The notes beneath the pieces are model-generated. The model did no database searches and was not told where the DNA came from. It saw nothing but the letters and a program-made list of their open reading frames with translations. Position numbers and translations under genes: made by a program. Source: Rhodocyclaceae bacterium (GTDB lineage: Bacteria > Pseudomonadota > Gammaproteobacteria > Burkholderiales > Rhodocyclaceae). Taken from it: a stretch of DNA of 64,000 bases. Where the stretch lies: assembly GCA_016721505.1 (NCBI GenBank), contig JADKHX010000001.1:310001-374000 (forward strand), read 5' to 3'. Of the stretch, positions 38,621-49,300 are shown one piece after another; positions within the stretch are counted from its first letter, which is position 1; the number at the start of each line of letters is the position of its first letter.

Positions 38621-38666
38621 CTTTGGTGCTTGAGGGGCTGGCTCGTTCATCGGCCACACGCTGTTA
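38621..38666 (-). repeat. Dispersed repeat, medium form, 3' of kup
   Basis: On the minus strand it reads AACAGCGTGTGGCC, then about 22 extra bases, then AGCACCAAAG. The insert shares CGTTCATCGGCCAC (plus strand) with the copy at 54030-54076. Confidence 0.65.
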
Positions 38667-38687
38667 CACGGCATACAGGAGAATCAA

Positions 38688-39218
38688 ATGAGAAAGTTAA
38701 TCGCCCTGATCGTTGCATCGTTTGCGCTCCACGCACAAGCTGCACTGCCCGATGGTGCGCCTGCACCAGACTTCACTACCCAAGCATCGCTGGGCGGCAA
38801 TACATTTGACTACTCGCTCAAGTCAGCACTCAAGAACGGGCCGGTCGTGCTGTATTTCTATCCCGCTGCATTCACCTCCGGCTGCACCATCGAAGCGCAC
38901 AATTTCGCTGAGGCAATTGATGATTTCAAAGCCTTGGGCGCGACCGTGATTGGCGTCTCGAAAGACTCGATAGAAACGCTCAAGCGCTTCTCAGTTAGCG
39001 AATGTCGTGGCAAATTTGCCGTCGCGGCAGATAGTGACCAGAAAATTACCAAAGCCTACGATGCCATATTCGCGCCAAAACCCGAATATGCCAATCGGAT
39101 TTCCTATGTCATATCGCCCGACGGAAAAATCATTTATTCTCATGCCGATATGAATCCGGAAAAGCATGTTGCCAACACGCTGGCGGCGTTGAAAAAATGG
39201 CGGGCTGCGCAAAAGTAA
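38688..39218 (+). CDS. Exported peroxiredoxin of the AhpC/TSA (BCP-like) family
   Basis: A 176-residue thiol peroxidase. The N-terminal MRKLIALIVASFALHAQA looks like a signal peptide, so it probably works in the periplasm. The peroxidatic cysteine is in AAFTSGCTIEAHNF (about residue 66), with TSGC in place of the usual TPGC. A probable resolving cysteine lies in VSECRGKF. A 36-base gap with GGAG separates it from oppA. Confidence 0.88.
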   Translation: MRKLIALIVASFALHAQAALPDGAPAPDFTTQASLGGNTFDYSLKSALKNGPVVLYFYPAAFTSGCTIEAHNFAEAIDDFKALGATVIGVSKDSIETLKRFSVSECRGKFAVAADSDQKITKAYDAIFAPKPEYANRISYVISPDGKIIYSHADMNPEKHVANTLAALKKWRAAQK

Positions 39219-39254
39219 GTTGGAAGACAAAATTTGATTTGGAGAAATAAATTT

Positions 39255-40874
39255 ATGCGTTACCTATTCACCATTTCCGTTGCGGCGCTCGCGCTAACGT
39301 TTAATTGCCAAGCTGCCGAGGTTCCGCCAGGCACCAAACTGCACGCCACGCAACATATTGTCATTGGCAATGGCGCTGAACCGGCAACACTGGATCCAGG
39401 ACGGGTTCAAGGCCGACCTGAATCGAACCTGACTGTTGAGTTGTTCGAAGGACTTGTCAGTCAGGATGCGAACGGCAAGGTGATTGGTGGCGTGGCTGAA
39501 AAGTGGGAAAGCAAAGAAGGCGGCAAAGTTTGGTTGTTTACCTTGCGCAAGAATGCCAAGTGGTCTGACGGAAGCCCTGTGACCGCAGGGGATTTTGAGT
39601 ATGGCTTCAAGCGCATGGTAGATCCGAAATTTGCCTCGGACTATTCTTGGTACCTAGGTAAGGCTAGCAACGTAATCAACGGAACGGCGATCGTTGAAGG
39701 TAAGAAGCCCCCTTCAGAACTTGGTGTTAAGGCACTCAACGATACAACGCTGCAATTCACATTGGAGAAGCCGGTCGCCTATTTGGTCTCCACTTTGATT
39801 CATGGCAGCTTGATGCCGATACCGCGCAAAGTTGTTGAGAAATTCGGCGATAAATGGACTGATCCTGCAAATATTGTTGGCAACGGACCGTTCAAACTTT
39901 CCGAGCGGGTGGTCAACGAACGTATTGTGATGGTGCGTAATCCTCACTACTGGAACAATGCAAAAACGGTGATCGAACAGCTGACTGTTTTGCCGATAAA
40001 CAATCAGTCGGCTGAATACCAACGCTATCGTGCGAACGCCATCGACGTCACCGCTGATGGCGGTGTGCCATCGGAACAGGTTGCGCAGATTCGCAAAGAG
40101 GTTCCCAATGAACTAACGCTCTGGCCGCAACTCGGCACTTACTACTACACGTTTAATGTCAAAGTAAAGCCTTTCGACGACGTACGGGTTCGTCGTGCCT
40201 TATCGCTCGCTATCAATCGTGATGTGATTACGCAACAGATTCTCAGCACCGGTGAAACTTCAGCGTACAGCATGACGCCAGGTATTGCCGATGGCTACAA
40301 AGCCATTCGCCATGATTGGGAAGCGCAGACACAAGCGCAGCGCGACCTCGAAGCCAAAAAATTGTTAGCGGATGCCGGCTACGGCCCAGGCAAACCGCTT
40401 AAATTTCCTTTGCTTTACAACACCAATGAACAACACAAGAAGATTGCACTGGCGGTAGCATCGATGTGGAAGCGCGTCGGGCCAGTTGAAGTTGAACTTG
40501 TGAATCAAGAATGGAAAACCTTTCTCGATACACGCAATCGCGGTGACTACGCAGTGACCCGTGGCGCATGGATTGCCGACTATAACGAGGCTTCCACGAT
40601 GATCGATCTGTTTCACTCGAAACATGGGAGCAACGATGGCAAGTACAACAATCCCGCTTACGACGAAGTTATCGACAAGGCAAAAATTACACTCGACCCA
40701 GCAGAACGTATGAAGTTGTATCAAGATGCCGAGAGAATTCTGGCGCAGGATTTTCCCGCCGCGTTCATGTATCACTATTCGAATCGCCGGATGATTAAAC
40801 CGTGGGTCAAAGGCTACGGCAAGAATCCACAAGGGCGTATCCAAGCCCGCGACTTGTACATAATCGCGCACTAA
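39255..40874 (+). CDS. oppA: OppA, oligopeptide-binding periplasmic protein
   Basis: A 539-residue solute-binding protein (SBP_bac_5). The signal peptide is about residues 1-20, ending in CQAAEVPPG. Signatures include GAEPATLDPGRVQG, LRKNAKWSDGSPVTAGDFEYGFKR and GNGPFKLSE. It delivers peptides to the OppBCDF permease encoded directly downstream. GGAG lies 10 bases before the ATG; an upstream in-frame start lacks the signal-peptide pattern. Confidence 0.95.
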   Translation: MRYLFTISVAALALTFNCQAAEVPPGTKLHATQHIVIGNGAEPATLDPGRVQGRPESNLTVELFEGLVSQDANGKVIGGVAEKWESKEGGKVWLFTLRKNAKWSDGSPVTAGDFEYGFKRMVDPKFASDYSWYLGKASNVINGTAIVEGKKPPSELGVKALNDTTLQFTLEKPVAYLVSTLIHGSLMPIPRKVVEKFGDKWTDPANIVGNGPFKLSERVVNERIVMVRNPHYWNNAKTVIEQLTVLPINNQSAEYQRYRANAIDVTADGGVPSEQVAQIRKEVPNELTLWPQLGTYYYTFNVKVKPFDDVRVRRALSLAINRDVITQQILSTGETSAYSMTPGIADGYKAIRHDWEAQTQAQRDLEAKKLLADAGYGPGKPLKFPLLYNTNEQHKKIALAVASMWKRVGPVEVELVNQEWKTFLDTRNRGDYAVTRGAWIADYNEASTMIDLFHSKHGSNDGKYNNPAYDEVIDKAKITLDPAERMKLYQDAERILAQDFPAAFMYHYSNRRMIKPWVKGYGKNPQGRIQARDLYIIAH

Positions 40875-40904
40875 GTACCACACCGGCAACTCAGAGCTAG
40901 CCGC

Positions 40905-41831
40905 ATGCTGCGCTTCATTCTTCGAAGAATTTTCTTAGAGGCCATTCCAACGCTGTTGGTCTTGGTCACCGTAACCTTTTTCCTCATCCGTCTCGCCCCC
41001 GGTGGACCGTTTTCATCCGAGATGAATGTGCCGCCCGAAGTCAAAGCAGCAATTGAAGCGAAGTACCGCATGGATCAATCGTTGTCCATGCAATATCTCA
41101 GTTATCTGGCTGATCTGGCACAAGGCGATCTTGGTCCCTCCTTCAAGTACAAAGATTTCACCGTCAACGAACTAGTGAACAAAGCAGTTCCAGTGTCATT
41201 CAAATTAGGCATCGTGGCTTTTATCATCGCGCTGATTTTCGGCGTAGGCGCTGGCGTAGCGGCAGCGCTCAAACAAAACTCTTGGATAGATTATTCGGTG
41301 ATGGGCGTGGCGATGGTCGGCGTCGTGTTACCTAACTTTGTACTCGCGCCGATGTTGGCATTGGTCTTCGCCGTGTGGCTGAAAGTTTTGCCCGCTGGCG
41401 GTTGGGAGGGCGGCCAATTCACCTTTATGATCTTGCCGGTGGCGGTCTTGTGCAAACACTACATTTCAGTAATTGCTCGCATCACTCGCGGCAGCATGAT
41501 TGAAGTGCTCGGCAGTCCTTTCATCCGCACAGCACGCGCCAAAGGCTTGCCAATGCATTACATCTTGCGTCGCCACGCGCTAAAGCCGGCCCTGTTGCCG
41601 GTTGTTAGCTATCTCGGACCGGCGTTTGTCGGCATCATCACTGGCTCGGTGGTGGTCGAAACATTTTTTGGTATTCCCGGTATCGGGCAACTTTTTATCA
41701 ACGGTGCACTCAATCGGGACTACTCAATGGTGCTTGGCCTGACCATTTTGATCGGCACGCTGATGATTACTTTCAATGCGATTGTCGATATTTTGTATGG
41801 CTTTATCGACCCACGGATTCGTATCAAATAA
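40905..41831 (+). CDS. oppB: OppB, oligopeptide ABC transporter permease
   Basis: A 308-residue inner-membrane permease with about six hydrophobic segments. The EAA loop is RTARAKGLPMHYILRRHALKPALLP, which docks on the ATPases. The start MLRFILRRIFLEAIPTLLVLVTVTF is typical of the family. Its TAA overlaps the oppC ATG by one base. Confidence 0.96.
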   Translation: MLRFILRRIFLEAIPTLLVLVTVTFFLIRLAPGGPFSSEMNVPPEVKAAIEAKYRMDQSLSMQYLSYLADLAQGDLGPSFKYKDFTVNELVNKAVPVSFKLGIVAFIIALIFGVGAGVAAALKQNSWIDYSVMGVAMVGVVLPNFVLAPMLALVFAVWLKVLPAGGWEGGQFTFMILPVAVLCKHYISVIARITRGSMIEVLGSPFIRTARAKGLPMHYILRRHALKPALLPVVSYLGPAFVGIITGSVVVETFFGIPGIGQLFINGALNRDYSMVLGLTILIGTLMITFNAIVDILYGFIDPRIRIK

Positions 41832-42745
41832 TGAATAGCGCTTTACCCACTTTGCCGCCTTTATTTGGGCTTGATGATGATGCCAACATCAGCATTGCAG
41901 GTCGTAGTTTGTGGGCAGATGCACGGCGGCGCTTCTTGCGCAATCGTGCGGCGGTAATTAGTCTGGTCGTGCTCGCCATCATCGTCACGGTTTGTTTGCT
42001 TGGGTCAACGCTTTCGCCGTACGCCTACGACGACCCCGATTTCGCCGCCATGCACAACGCGCCGGATACACAAACGCAGCACTGGTTTGGTACTGATAAT
42101 TTGGGTCGTGATTTATTTGTCCGCACGCTACTCGGTGGACGCATTTCGCTGATGGTCGGTGCGCTCGGTGCGCTGGTTGCGGTGCTAATAGGCACGCTCT
42201 ACGGCGCGACCGCCGGGTTTGTTGGCGGCAAAACAGATAGTGTGATGATGCGGTTCTTAGAAATTTTAGCCAGCTTTCCGATCATGTTTTTGGTGATCCT
42301 CTTAATGACTTTATTCGGCCGCGATTTGTGGCTAATTTTTGTTGCCATCGGTGCGGTGTCGTGGCTAGACATGGCGCGCATCGTGCGCGGTCAAACGCTC
42401 TCGCTCAAGCGCAAAGAATTTGTTGAAGCCGCCCACGTTGCAGGCGTGTCGACCACACGAATTATCGTGCGCCACATCGTGCCCAACGTACTTGGCTTGG
42501 TCGCCGTGTATGCCACGTTACTGGTGCCTTCGATGATTTTGTTCGAGAGCTTTTTGTCCTATCTCGGCCTCGGTGTGCAAGAGCCAACCACCTCGTGGGG
42601 CGCGTTATTGGAGCAAGGCGCCAAATCAATTGAAGTCGCCATTTGGGAATTAATTTTCCCCGCCGGATTTTTGGTGACCACCTTGTTTTGTTTTAACTTT
42701 ATTGGCGATGGGCTACGTGATGCCTTGGATCCTAAGGATCGATGA
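41831..42745 (+). CDS. oppC: OppC, oligopeptide ABC transporter permease
   Basis: A 304-residue permease partner of OppB. It has an N-terminal OppC_N region (LWADARRRFLRNRAAVISLVVL), the loop TDNLGRDLFVRTLLGGRISL and the EAA motif KEFVEAAHVAGVSTTRIIVRHIVPN. A dispersed repeat separates it from oppD. Confidence 0.96.
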   Translation: MNSALPTLPPLFGLDDDANISIAGRSLWADARRRFLRNRAAVISLVVLAIIVTVCLLGSTLSPYAYDDPDFAAMHNAPDTQTQHWFGTDNLGRDLFVRTLLGGRISLMVGALGALVAVLIGTLYGATAGFVGGKTDSVMMRFLEILASFPIMFLVILLMTLFGRDLWLIFVAIGAVSWLDMARIVRGQTLSLKRKEFVEAAHVAGVSTTRIIVRHIVPNVLGLVAVYATLLVPSMILFESFLSYLGLGVQEPTTSWGALLEQGAKSIEVAIWELIFPAGFLVTTLFCFNFIGDGLRDALDPKDR

Positions 42746-42757
42746 GATGCTTTGTTT

Positions 42758-42784
42758 AACAGCGCTGTGGCCAGCGCCAACTGA
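42758..42784 (+). repeat. Dispersed repeat, compact form, between oppC and oppD
   Basis: It reads AACAGCGCTGTGG then CCAGCGCCAACTGAC. It fills most of the 46-base gap between oppC and oppD, the only non-overlapping junction inside oppBCDF. Confidence 0.75.
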
Positions 42785-42791
42785 CTAAATT

Positions 42792-43814
42792 ATGAATCTA
42801 CTTGCTGTCAGCAAGCTCAACGTCCGCTTCCAAACGCCCGAAGGTGAAGTTGCCGCCGTCAGCGATTTGTCCTTCACTCTCGCCTCTGGTGCATCGATTG
42901 GAATCGTTGGCGAATCAGGTTCCGGCAAGACACAAACAGCGTATGCCTTGATGGGATTGCTGGCCAAGAACGGGCGGGCGAGTGGCGAAGTTATCTACGA
43001 TAGCGTCAATTTGCTAACCCTGTCTGAGGCCGAACTCAACCGGCGACGCGGTGCGGAAATCGCCATGATTTATCAAGACCCGATGACCTCGCTCAATCCT
43101 TATTTAACTGTTGGCGATCAACTCACCGAGGTGTTGCAATTCCACAAAGCGATGGACAAACGCGCAGCATTTGCCGAGTCTGTCCGCATGCTCGACGCGG
43201 TGAGAATTGCCGATGCGACCAAACGCATGAGCCTTTATCCGCACGAATTTTCCGGCGGTATGCGACAGCGCGTAGTGATTGCGATGGCCTTGCTGTGTCG
43301 CCCGAAATTGCTAATTGCCGACGAGCCAACCACGGCTTTGGATGTCACCGTGCAAGCGCAAATTTTGGCTTTGTTGCAAGACTTGCGGCGTGAATTTTCA
43401 ACTTCGATTATTTTGATCACCCACGACCTCGGCGTGGTCGCCGGTGTGTGTGATTCGGTGTTGGTGATGTATGCAGGTCGAGTAATGGAATATGGCGATG
43501 CGCAAAATGTGTTCCACGATGCCGCGCACCCCTACACGCGCGGACTGCTGCATGCCGTGCCACGACTGGATCGGGCGCATGCCGACGCCGGCGCAATAGC
43601 TGTCGGTTCGCGGCTCAACACCATTCCCGGCAATCCACCAAATTTACTAGCGCTGCCCAGCGGTTGCCCGTTCGTGCCGCGCTGCATTGATCGTAGCAGC
43701 GCTTGTCTCACTACACCCAAACTGGAAGATTTTGCGCAAGGGCGGCAGCGCGCGTGCCATCGGCTGGTCAATGAACTGACCGACCTTGATGCGCCACATG
43801 GAACCACAAAATGA
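42792..43814 (+). CDS. oppD: OppD, oligopeptide ABC transporter ATPase
   Basis: A 340-residue ATPase. Walker A is GESGSGKTQT, the Q-loop YQDPMTSLNP, the signature FSGGMRQRV and Walker B LLIADEPTTALD. A C-terminal oligo_HPY extension with PSGCPFVPRCIDRSSAC carries the cysteines typical of OppD/DppD. It overlaps oppF by 4 bases (ATGA). Confidence 0.96.
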   Translation: MNLLAVSKLNVRFQTPEGEVAAVSDLSFTLASGASIGIVGESGSGKTQTAYALMGLLAKNGRASGEVIYDSVNLLTLSEAELNRRRGAEIAMIYQDPMTSLNPYLTVGDQLTEVLQFHKAMDKRAAFAESVRMLDAVRIADATKRMSLYPHEFSGGMRQRVVIAMALLCRPKLLIADEPTTALDVTVQAQILALLQDLRREFSTSIILITHDLGVVAGVCDSVLVMYAGRVMEYGDAQNVFHDAAHPYTRGLLHAVPRLDRAHADAGAIAVGSRLNTIPGNPPNLLALPSGCPFVPRCIDRSSACLTTPKLEDFAQGRQRACHRLVNELTDLDAPHGTTK

Positions 43815-44806
43815 GCACGCCATTGTTGCCATTGCTCGATGTGCGTGATCTCAAAGTACATTTCAACGTTGGTCGTACGGGCTTCATGCCGTGGTCACCA
43901 CCGCGACTATTGCGGGCCGTCGATGGCGTTAGCTTTACTGTAAATGCGGGCGAAACGCTAGGCATCGTTGGCGAGTCCGGCTGCGGTAAAAGCTCCCTCG
44001 CCCGTGCGCTGATTGGACTGAACCCGATTGCCAGCGGCGACGCACTTTTTGCTGGACAATCATTGCGCGGGCTCTCAAAGCAGCAATGGCACGAGATGCG
44101 CGCCAACATGCAAATGATTTTCCAAGACCCTTTGTCGTCGCTTGATCCACGCATGACCATCGGCAATATCATCGCCGAGCCACTACAAGCGCAGCGCCCC
44201 GACATGTCACGCGCGGAGATCAAAGCGCAAGTCGAACAGGTGATGGAGCGCGTTGGCTTACTTTCCAACGTCATCAATCGTTACCCGCATGAATTCTCCG
44301 GCGGCCAATGTCAACGCGTCGGCATTGCTCGTGCTTTGGTGGTCAAACCAAAATTAATTATTTGCGACGAACCCGTCTCGGCACTCGATGTTTCTATCCA
44401 AGCGCAAGTCATCAATTTGCTAATGGATTTGCAACGCAGCGACGGCCTCGCGCTGGTGTTCATTGCGCATGATTTGGCAGTGGTCAAACACATCGCCGAT
44501 AAAGTCGTGGTGATGTACCTAGGCCGTACGATGGAGACCGCGCCAACCAATGCACTATTCGACACGCCGCGACACCCCTACACCCGCGCTCTGCTCTCTG
44601 CTGTACCGGTGCCCGACCCGGATATCGAGCGCAATAAAGTAGTGCAAATTCTTGACGGTGATATTCCCAGCCCGATCAACCCACCGTCAGGTTGCGTGTT
44701 TCGAACGCGCTGTCCGCAGGCGGATGCGGCGTGCGGTGAAGCTGTTCCGACACTCAATGTGATTGCTGCGATGCATCAAGTGGCTTGCTTAAAAATGAGT
44801 GCGTAA
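43811..44806 (+). CDS. oppF: OppF, oligopeptide ABC transporter ATPase
   Basis: A 331-residue ATPase partner of OppD. Walker A is GESGCGKSSLARAL, the signature FSGGQCQRVGIARAL, Walker B LIICDEPVSALD. The C-terminal SGCVFRTRCPQADAAC carries the cysteine cluster. It ends the opp operon, and a long repeat follows 20 bases later. Confidence 0.96.
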   Translation: MSTPLLPLLDVRDLKVHFNVGRTGFMPWSPPRLLRAVDGVSFTVNAGETLGIVGESGCGKSSLARALIGLNPIASGDALFAGQSLRGLSKQQWHEMRANMQMIFQDPLSSLDPRMTIGNIIAEPLQAQRPDMSRAEIKAQVEQVMERVGLLSNVINRYPHEFSGGQCQRVGIARALVVKPKLIICDEPVSALDVSIQAQVINLLMDLQRSDGLALVFIAHDLAVVKHIADKVVVMYLGRTMETAPTNALFDTPRHPYTRALLSAVPVPDPDIERNKVVQILDGDIPSPINPPSGCVFRTRCPQADAACGEAVPTLNVIAAMHQVACLKMSA

Positions 44807-44826
44807 CACCTCAATATCTGCCTGGT

Positions 44827-44920
44827 CACTTGGTGCTGGCACGGAGTGTCGGCTTTGTACAGCCGACCCGCTTCTTAGGCGCAAAGCAGTGCTTTGCGAA
44901 ACCTCTACTCCGCCGCCGTT
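44827..44920 (-). repeat. Dispersed repeat, long two-hairpin form, between oppF and the MFS gene
   Basis: Hairpin 1 (44880-44898) is CGCAAAGC-ACT-GCTTTGCG and hairpin 2 (44848-44867) is GTCGGCT / AGCCGAC on the minus strand. Outer arms GCGGAGT and ACTCCG pair. It ends with GCCAGCACCAAGTG. It could also act as a terminator for opp, though no T tract follows. Confidence 0.9.
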
Positions 44921-44967
44921 ATTTGTGACAACATCTACGCACAACTACAACGATAAGGAGACTGACC

Positions 44968-46275
44968 ATGTCTGAAGCGACAGCGAGCCCGCGTTCCCTT
45001 GATTCTGCCGATAAGCCAAGTACTCGTTCGCGCTATTACGTGCTCGGATTGCTCACCGTGGTTTACAGTTTTAACTTCATCGACCGCCAGTTGCTTTCCA
45101 TTTTGCAAGAGTCGGTAAAGAAAGAAATGTTGCTCTCCGATGGGCAATTGGGACTTCTAACCGGTTTTGCTTTCGCGATGTTCTATGTCATTGCTGGTTT
45201 GCCAATCGCACGTTGGGCTGATCGCGGCAACCGGCGCAATATCGTCGCCGGATCTTTGGTGGTGTGGAGCTTGATGACTGCATTGTGCGGAATGGCACAA
45301 AATTACTGGCAGTTGCTCGCGGCGCGAATTGGTGTTGGCATCGGCGAAGCCGGTGGCAGTCCGCCATCACACTCAATGATCTCGGACACCTTTCCACCCG
45401 AGCAACGCGCCACCGCGCTGTCTTTTTATTCGGTTGGAATCAACATCGGCATTTTGTTTGGCTTTCTGCTTGGCGGATATCTCAACGAAGTGTTTGGCTG
45501 GCGGATCGCCTTCCTCGTGGTCGGCCTGCCGGGCATACTTTTAGGCGTGATTGTCCGTTACACGATGGCCGAGCCGACACGAGGACTGTACTCGGTCGGC
45601 ACCTACGTACATAAGCCGGTGCCGTTCTTTGAGGTTGTGTCACTACTGCTCTCGCGACGTGCCTTCCGCCACATTGCGATCGGCTCCGGCCTCGCCGCAT
45701 TTGTCGGCTACGCGGCGTCAACCTGGATGGCCTCATTCATGATTCGTAGTCACGGCATGGCGACTGGCGAACTGGGGGTGTGGCTGGCGCTGACCATCGG
45801 TGTTGGCGGTGGCATCGGGACTTTCTGTGCCGGAATGTTCGCCGACAAACTAGCGAAAAAAGACAAACGCTGGTATGCCTGGTTGCCTGCGTGCGCGGCG
45901 CTTGCCGGCTTGCCATTCTTTATCTGGACAATGTTGGCCGGAAATGCCTATGTCGCGCTGACCGTCCATGTTGGATCCGTACTGGTCGCCAATGCCTATC
46001 TCGGCGCGTCGATCGCGGTGATGCACGGCATGGTCGGCGCGCAAATGCGCGCGGTCTCGTCAGCAATTTTCTTCTTGGTGCTGAATATCATTGGACTCGG
46101 ACTCGGGCCTTGGACTATTGGTGTTTACAGTGACTATCTACTTACCGAGTTCGGCAAAGAGTCACTGCGCTACTCGCTGCTGACGATCATTCCGATTGTT
46201 GGCGTTTGGGCTTCCACGCACTTCTTTTTGGCAGCAAAAACGCTGCGTGAAGACCTCGCGGCGGCGCCTGCCTGA
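44968..46275 (+). CDS. MFS transporter, spinster-like
   Basis: A 435-residue major facilitator with about 12 hydrophobic segments. It begins LGLLTVVYSFNFIDRQLLSIL and has GLPIARWADRGNRRNIVAGS, the loop 2-3 motif, and GIGEAGGSPPSHSMISDTFPPEQRATALS, typical of the spinster-type family. Substrate is unknown. AAGGAG lies ahead of the ATG. Confidence 0.9.
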   Translation: MSEATASPRSLDSADKPSTRSRYYVLGLLTVVYSFNFIDRQLLSILQESVKKEMLLSDGQLGLLTGFAFAMFYVIAGLPIARWADRGNRRNIVAGSLVVWSLMTALCGMAQNYWQLLAARIGVGIGEAGGSPPSHSMISDTFPPEQRATALSFYSVGINIGILFGFLLGGYLNEVFGWRIAFLVVGLPGILLGVIVRYTMAEPTRGLYSVGTYVHKPVPFFEVVSLLLSRRAFRHIAIGSGLAAFVGYAASTWMASFMIRSHGMATGELGVWLALTIGVGGGIGTFCAGMFADKLAKKDKRWYAWLPACAALAGLPFFIWTMLAGNAYVALTVHVGSVLVANAYLGASIAVMHGMVGAQMRAVSSAIFFLVLNIIGLGLGPWTIGVYSDYLLTEFGKESLRYSLLTIIPIVGVWASTHFFLAAKTLREDLAAAPA

Positions 46276-46312
46276 CACCAGAAAGACGCCGACCGATCAG
46301 CTGCGCCTTGGC

Positions 46313-49300
46313 CTATTTCAAAGAAAACTCGACGCGGCTACCAAGCTTCTTACCGTCCGCTTCAGGTTCGACCTTCGGCGCCAACACAAACACACGCTCG
46401 GAAGCAATGCCGCCCTTCCCCACGATCCACGCGTGCGCGGCCTGCGCGCGGCGCTGAGCGAGTTCCTTCATCTCTTCGGTGCCGGCTTCAATGTGCGTCA
46501 GCATCAGCTGCTCCATTTCGGCCACCGGCAAAGATTTATTCAAGCCGATTAGATTTTTCGGCTTCGGAAATTTATCTTCCTTGTAAGCGAGTTCCAGATA
46601 TTTTGGGTACTCATCATTGCTCATCGCAACTTCGCCTAGCGCTCCAGCAGCTTCGCCTCGTTTAACAATTTCCGCCAGTTTCTGCGCTTTGACTTTTCGA
46701 TCCAACACCGCACGCTTAAGTCCCTCGCGATCATTCACTGGATCAGCACGACCAGTTATTTCCAGCTTCAGACCGTTGCGATCCGTTAGCGCCTTGGCAA
46801 GGCTTTGCAAGCGTTTTTCGGCCTCTGGCTCCAAGCGTGCGCGACCCGCTACGAAGTCAAGCTGCGACAGCTCCTCGCCATCGCCAAACAGCGAGCCTAG
46901 CAAGGCAAAAGGGGAAGTCACAGCCTTCACAATTAAATTGCCCAACACTTGCCAAATTAAGCTGCCAACAGAAAATTTCGGGTCATTCAGTGAGCCGGTC
47001 ACTGGCAATTGCAAATCGATTTCACCACGCGAATTTTTCAACAGCGCCACTGCGAGTGTCACTGGAATCGACAAGGCATCAGGGCTTTCGACGCGTTTGC
47101 CAAAAGTCAGCTGGTCGATGAATATGCTGTTTTGCGCAGTGAGTTCGCCGTTGGCAACGCGATAGCGCACATCGACCGACAACTTGCCTTTATCAATGAC
47201 GTAACCGACATATTTCCCGGAATACGGACTGAAATTTGGAAGGTCAATGCCCTTGGCTTTGGCAGCAATATCGAGCGACAAGACTTGTGCAAATGGATCC
47301 ACCTTGCCGAGAATTTCCAGCGGTGCGGAAGTGTTTACCGTGCCACGGATTTCAACATCGCCCATCGTGCCAGATTGCAAAGGTCCGACACGACCGCCGA
47401 GTGCCGAGAGATTGGCGCTGTAATTTGGCTTGATGAAATTATCGGTGAAGTCGACGCGACCGCCTTGCAAGGTTATCTTGCCGATGCGCACCGGCAGCGG
47501 TGCGCTGGACTCGACCGACGCAGCGTTTGTTTGCGTCGTCACGGGCGCAGCGGCAGGTGTAGTGTCAGGCTTTGCGATATCAGTCGCCGCATCATGCTTA
47601 AGAATGTCCTTGAGGTTGAGCCTTCCTGCCGAGGACAAAATAATTTTTGCAAAAAAATCAGATAAGGAAACCGTCGTCACATCGACTTTTAGTGGCGCAG
47701 TAGTCACGTTGATTCCACCAACATCAAAGCTACGCCAGCTCAGTAAATCAGCAGCGTTTTCACGATCAAGCAAATTGAAATTAGTCAGTCGCGCATCGCC
47801 TTTGACCGCCACCGAGATGGGCGTACCTTCGGCTTTGACGCGACCTTTGAACGACAAGTCACCGCGCGTCACCAAGGCGTTGAGGCGATCACCAGCCCAG
47901 CCTTGCAATGGAATCAGGTCAATATCTTTAAGAACTATCGCCATGTCAGAGGCGAATGGTGACATTCCAATCGCACCACCGACTTGAATTTTTCCACGCT
48001 TATTCACCGTGGCTTGCAAGTCAGCCCGCGCAGCTGTGCTGCTGCTCGAATCAAAATTGGCCAGCTTGAAATCTAATGCCGCCACTTTGAGTGGTAATGG
48101 ATTTGCCAAGGTCTTGTCCACAAAAGTTATCGCCGCATCGGCAATCGCAAACTCGGTGACGCGGGATTTCCATGCCGAACTTGCGCTGCTCGGGGCTGTT
48201 GCGCTGTTAGCTGCGCTATTCGATGGTGGCGCCATCAGGCGTTGAAAATCAAGGCCACCGTCGGATTCACGAATGATGGAAATCTGTGCTGATTTAAAAT
48301 TAATCGAGCCAACGCTAATTTCTCGTTTGGGCAATATCGCACTGATGTCAGCCCCATTCACTTCGGCTATGCGCAGTAGTGGCTGCTTGTCGGCCAGGCG
48401 CCGAACGCTGATTTCGTTCAAATGCAATTCCGCCAAGAATGGCGCTTCGCTATTGAGCTCAAAGTTGTGCAGCGCCGCGTCAGCTTTCTCAATCGTGGCG
48501 ATGAAGGGTGTTGGCGCTGATGTGTCGGTGTAGCGCAGGCGGATGTTTTCCAACAGCGTGTCACCAGCACCAACTGACCATTTCGTCGCCGTCGTTGCAT
48601 TCTCAGGCGCTGCTGGCGCAGTTGGTGCAACTGGCGCGGCAGTTTTTTTCGGTGCTGTTGCACTGGCTAACAAACCAGAAATTTCAAGCTGACCATTCTT
48701 GCCACGCAACACATCAGCATCTAATCCTTGGAGCAGAATTTTGTCGATCTTCACCACACGCTTCGCTAGATCGAGCGCACCTAACTGCACTTCCAAAGCT
48801 TTGAGCGTAAGCAAACTTCGGCCATGCGCCGCTTCTTGCAGGTCAAGATCATGTAGCCGTAATTTGCCGGCCAAAGTGATTTCTGAGGCGGCGTTTGCTG
48901 CCTGGGCAAAGCCAATTTGTAAATCAGAATCCAACTTCAGCGCAGCGAGTTTCACCTTCACCGGTATCGGCGCGTACTCGTCGATTCGGGTCAGATCAAA
49001 GTCGGTGAATTTCAATGCCAGTGTAGCCACACGACGTTCGGCATAGGGCAAGACTTTGCCTTCTAGCGCAACTAGCGCGCCGTTAAATTTGGCCGAAAAA
49101 TGTGGCTCCACCCAGATCGGATCACTGCTGACGAAATTGGCTAAAAACGGAATTCCTAATTTAAGTTCGCTGATTTCTTGCTGGCTTCCCTTGGGATGGT
49201 CAATAAAATCAATATGCCCGCCATCAATTTGAATATTAGCTACGGAAAACTGCGCCGGCGATTTGTCATCATTTGGACTTGCCGGTTTGCTCATCCATTC

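Noticed and set aside
48610..48640. GTTGGTGCAACTGGCGC in the DUF748 gene
   Set aside because: Low-complexity Ala/Pro/Val linker codons; only part of the core is matched and the rest of the unit is absent.
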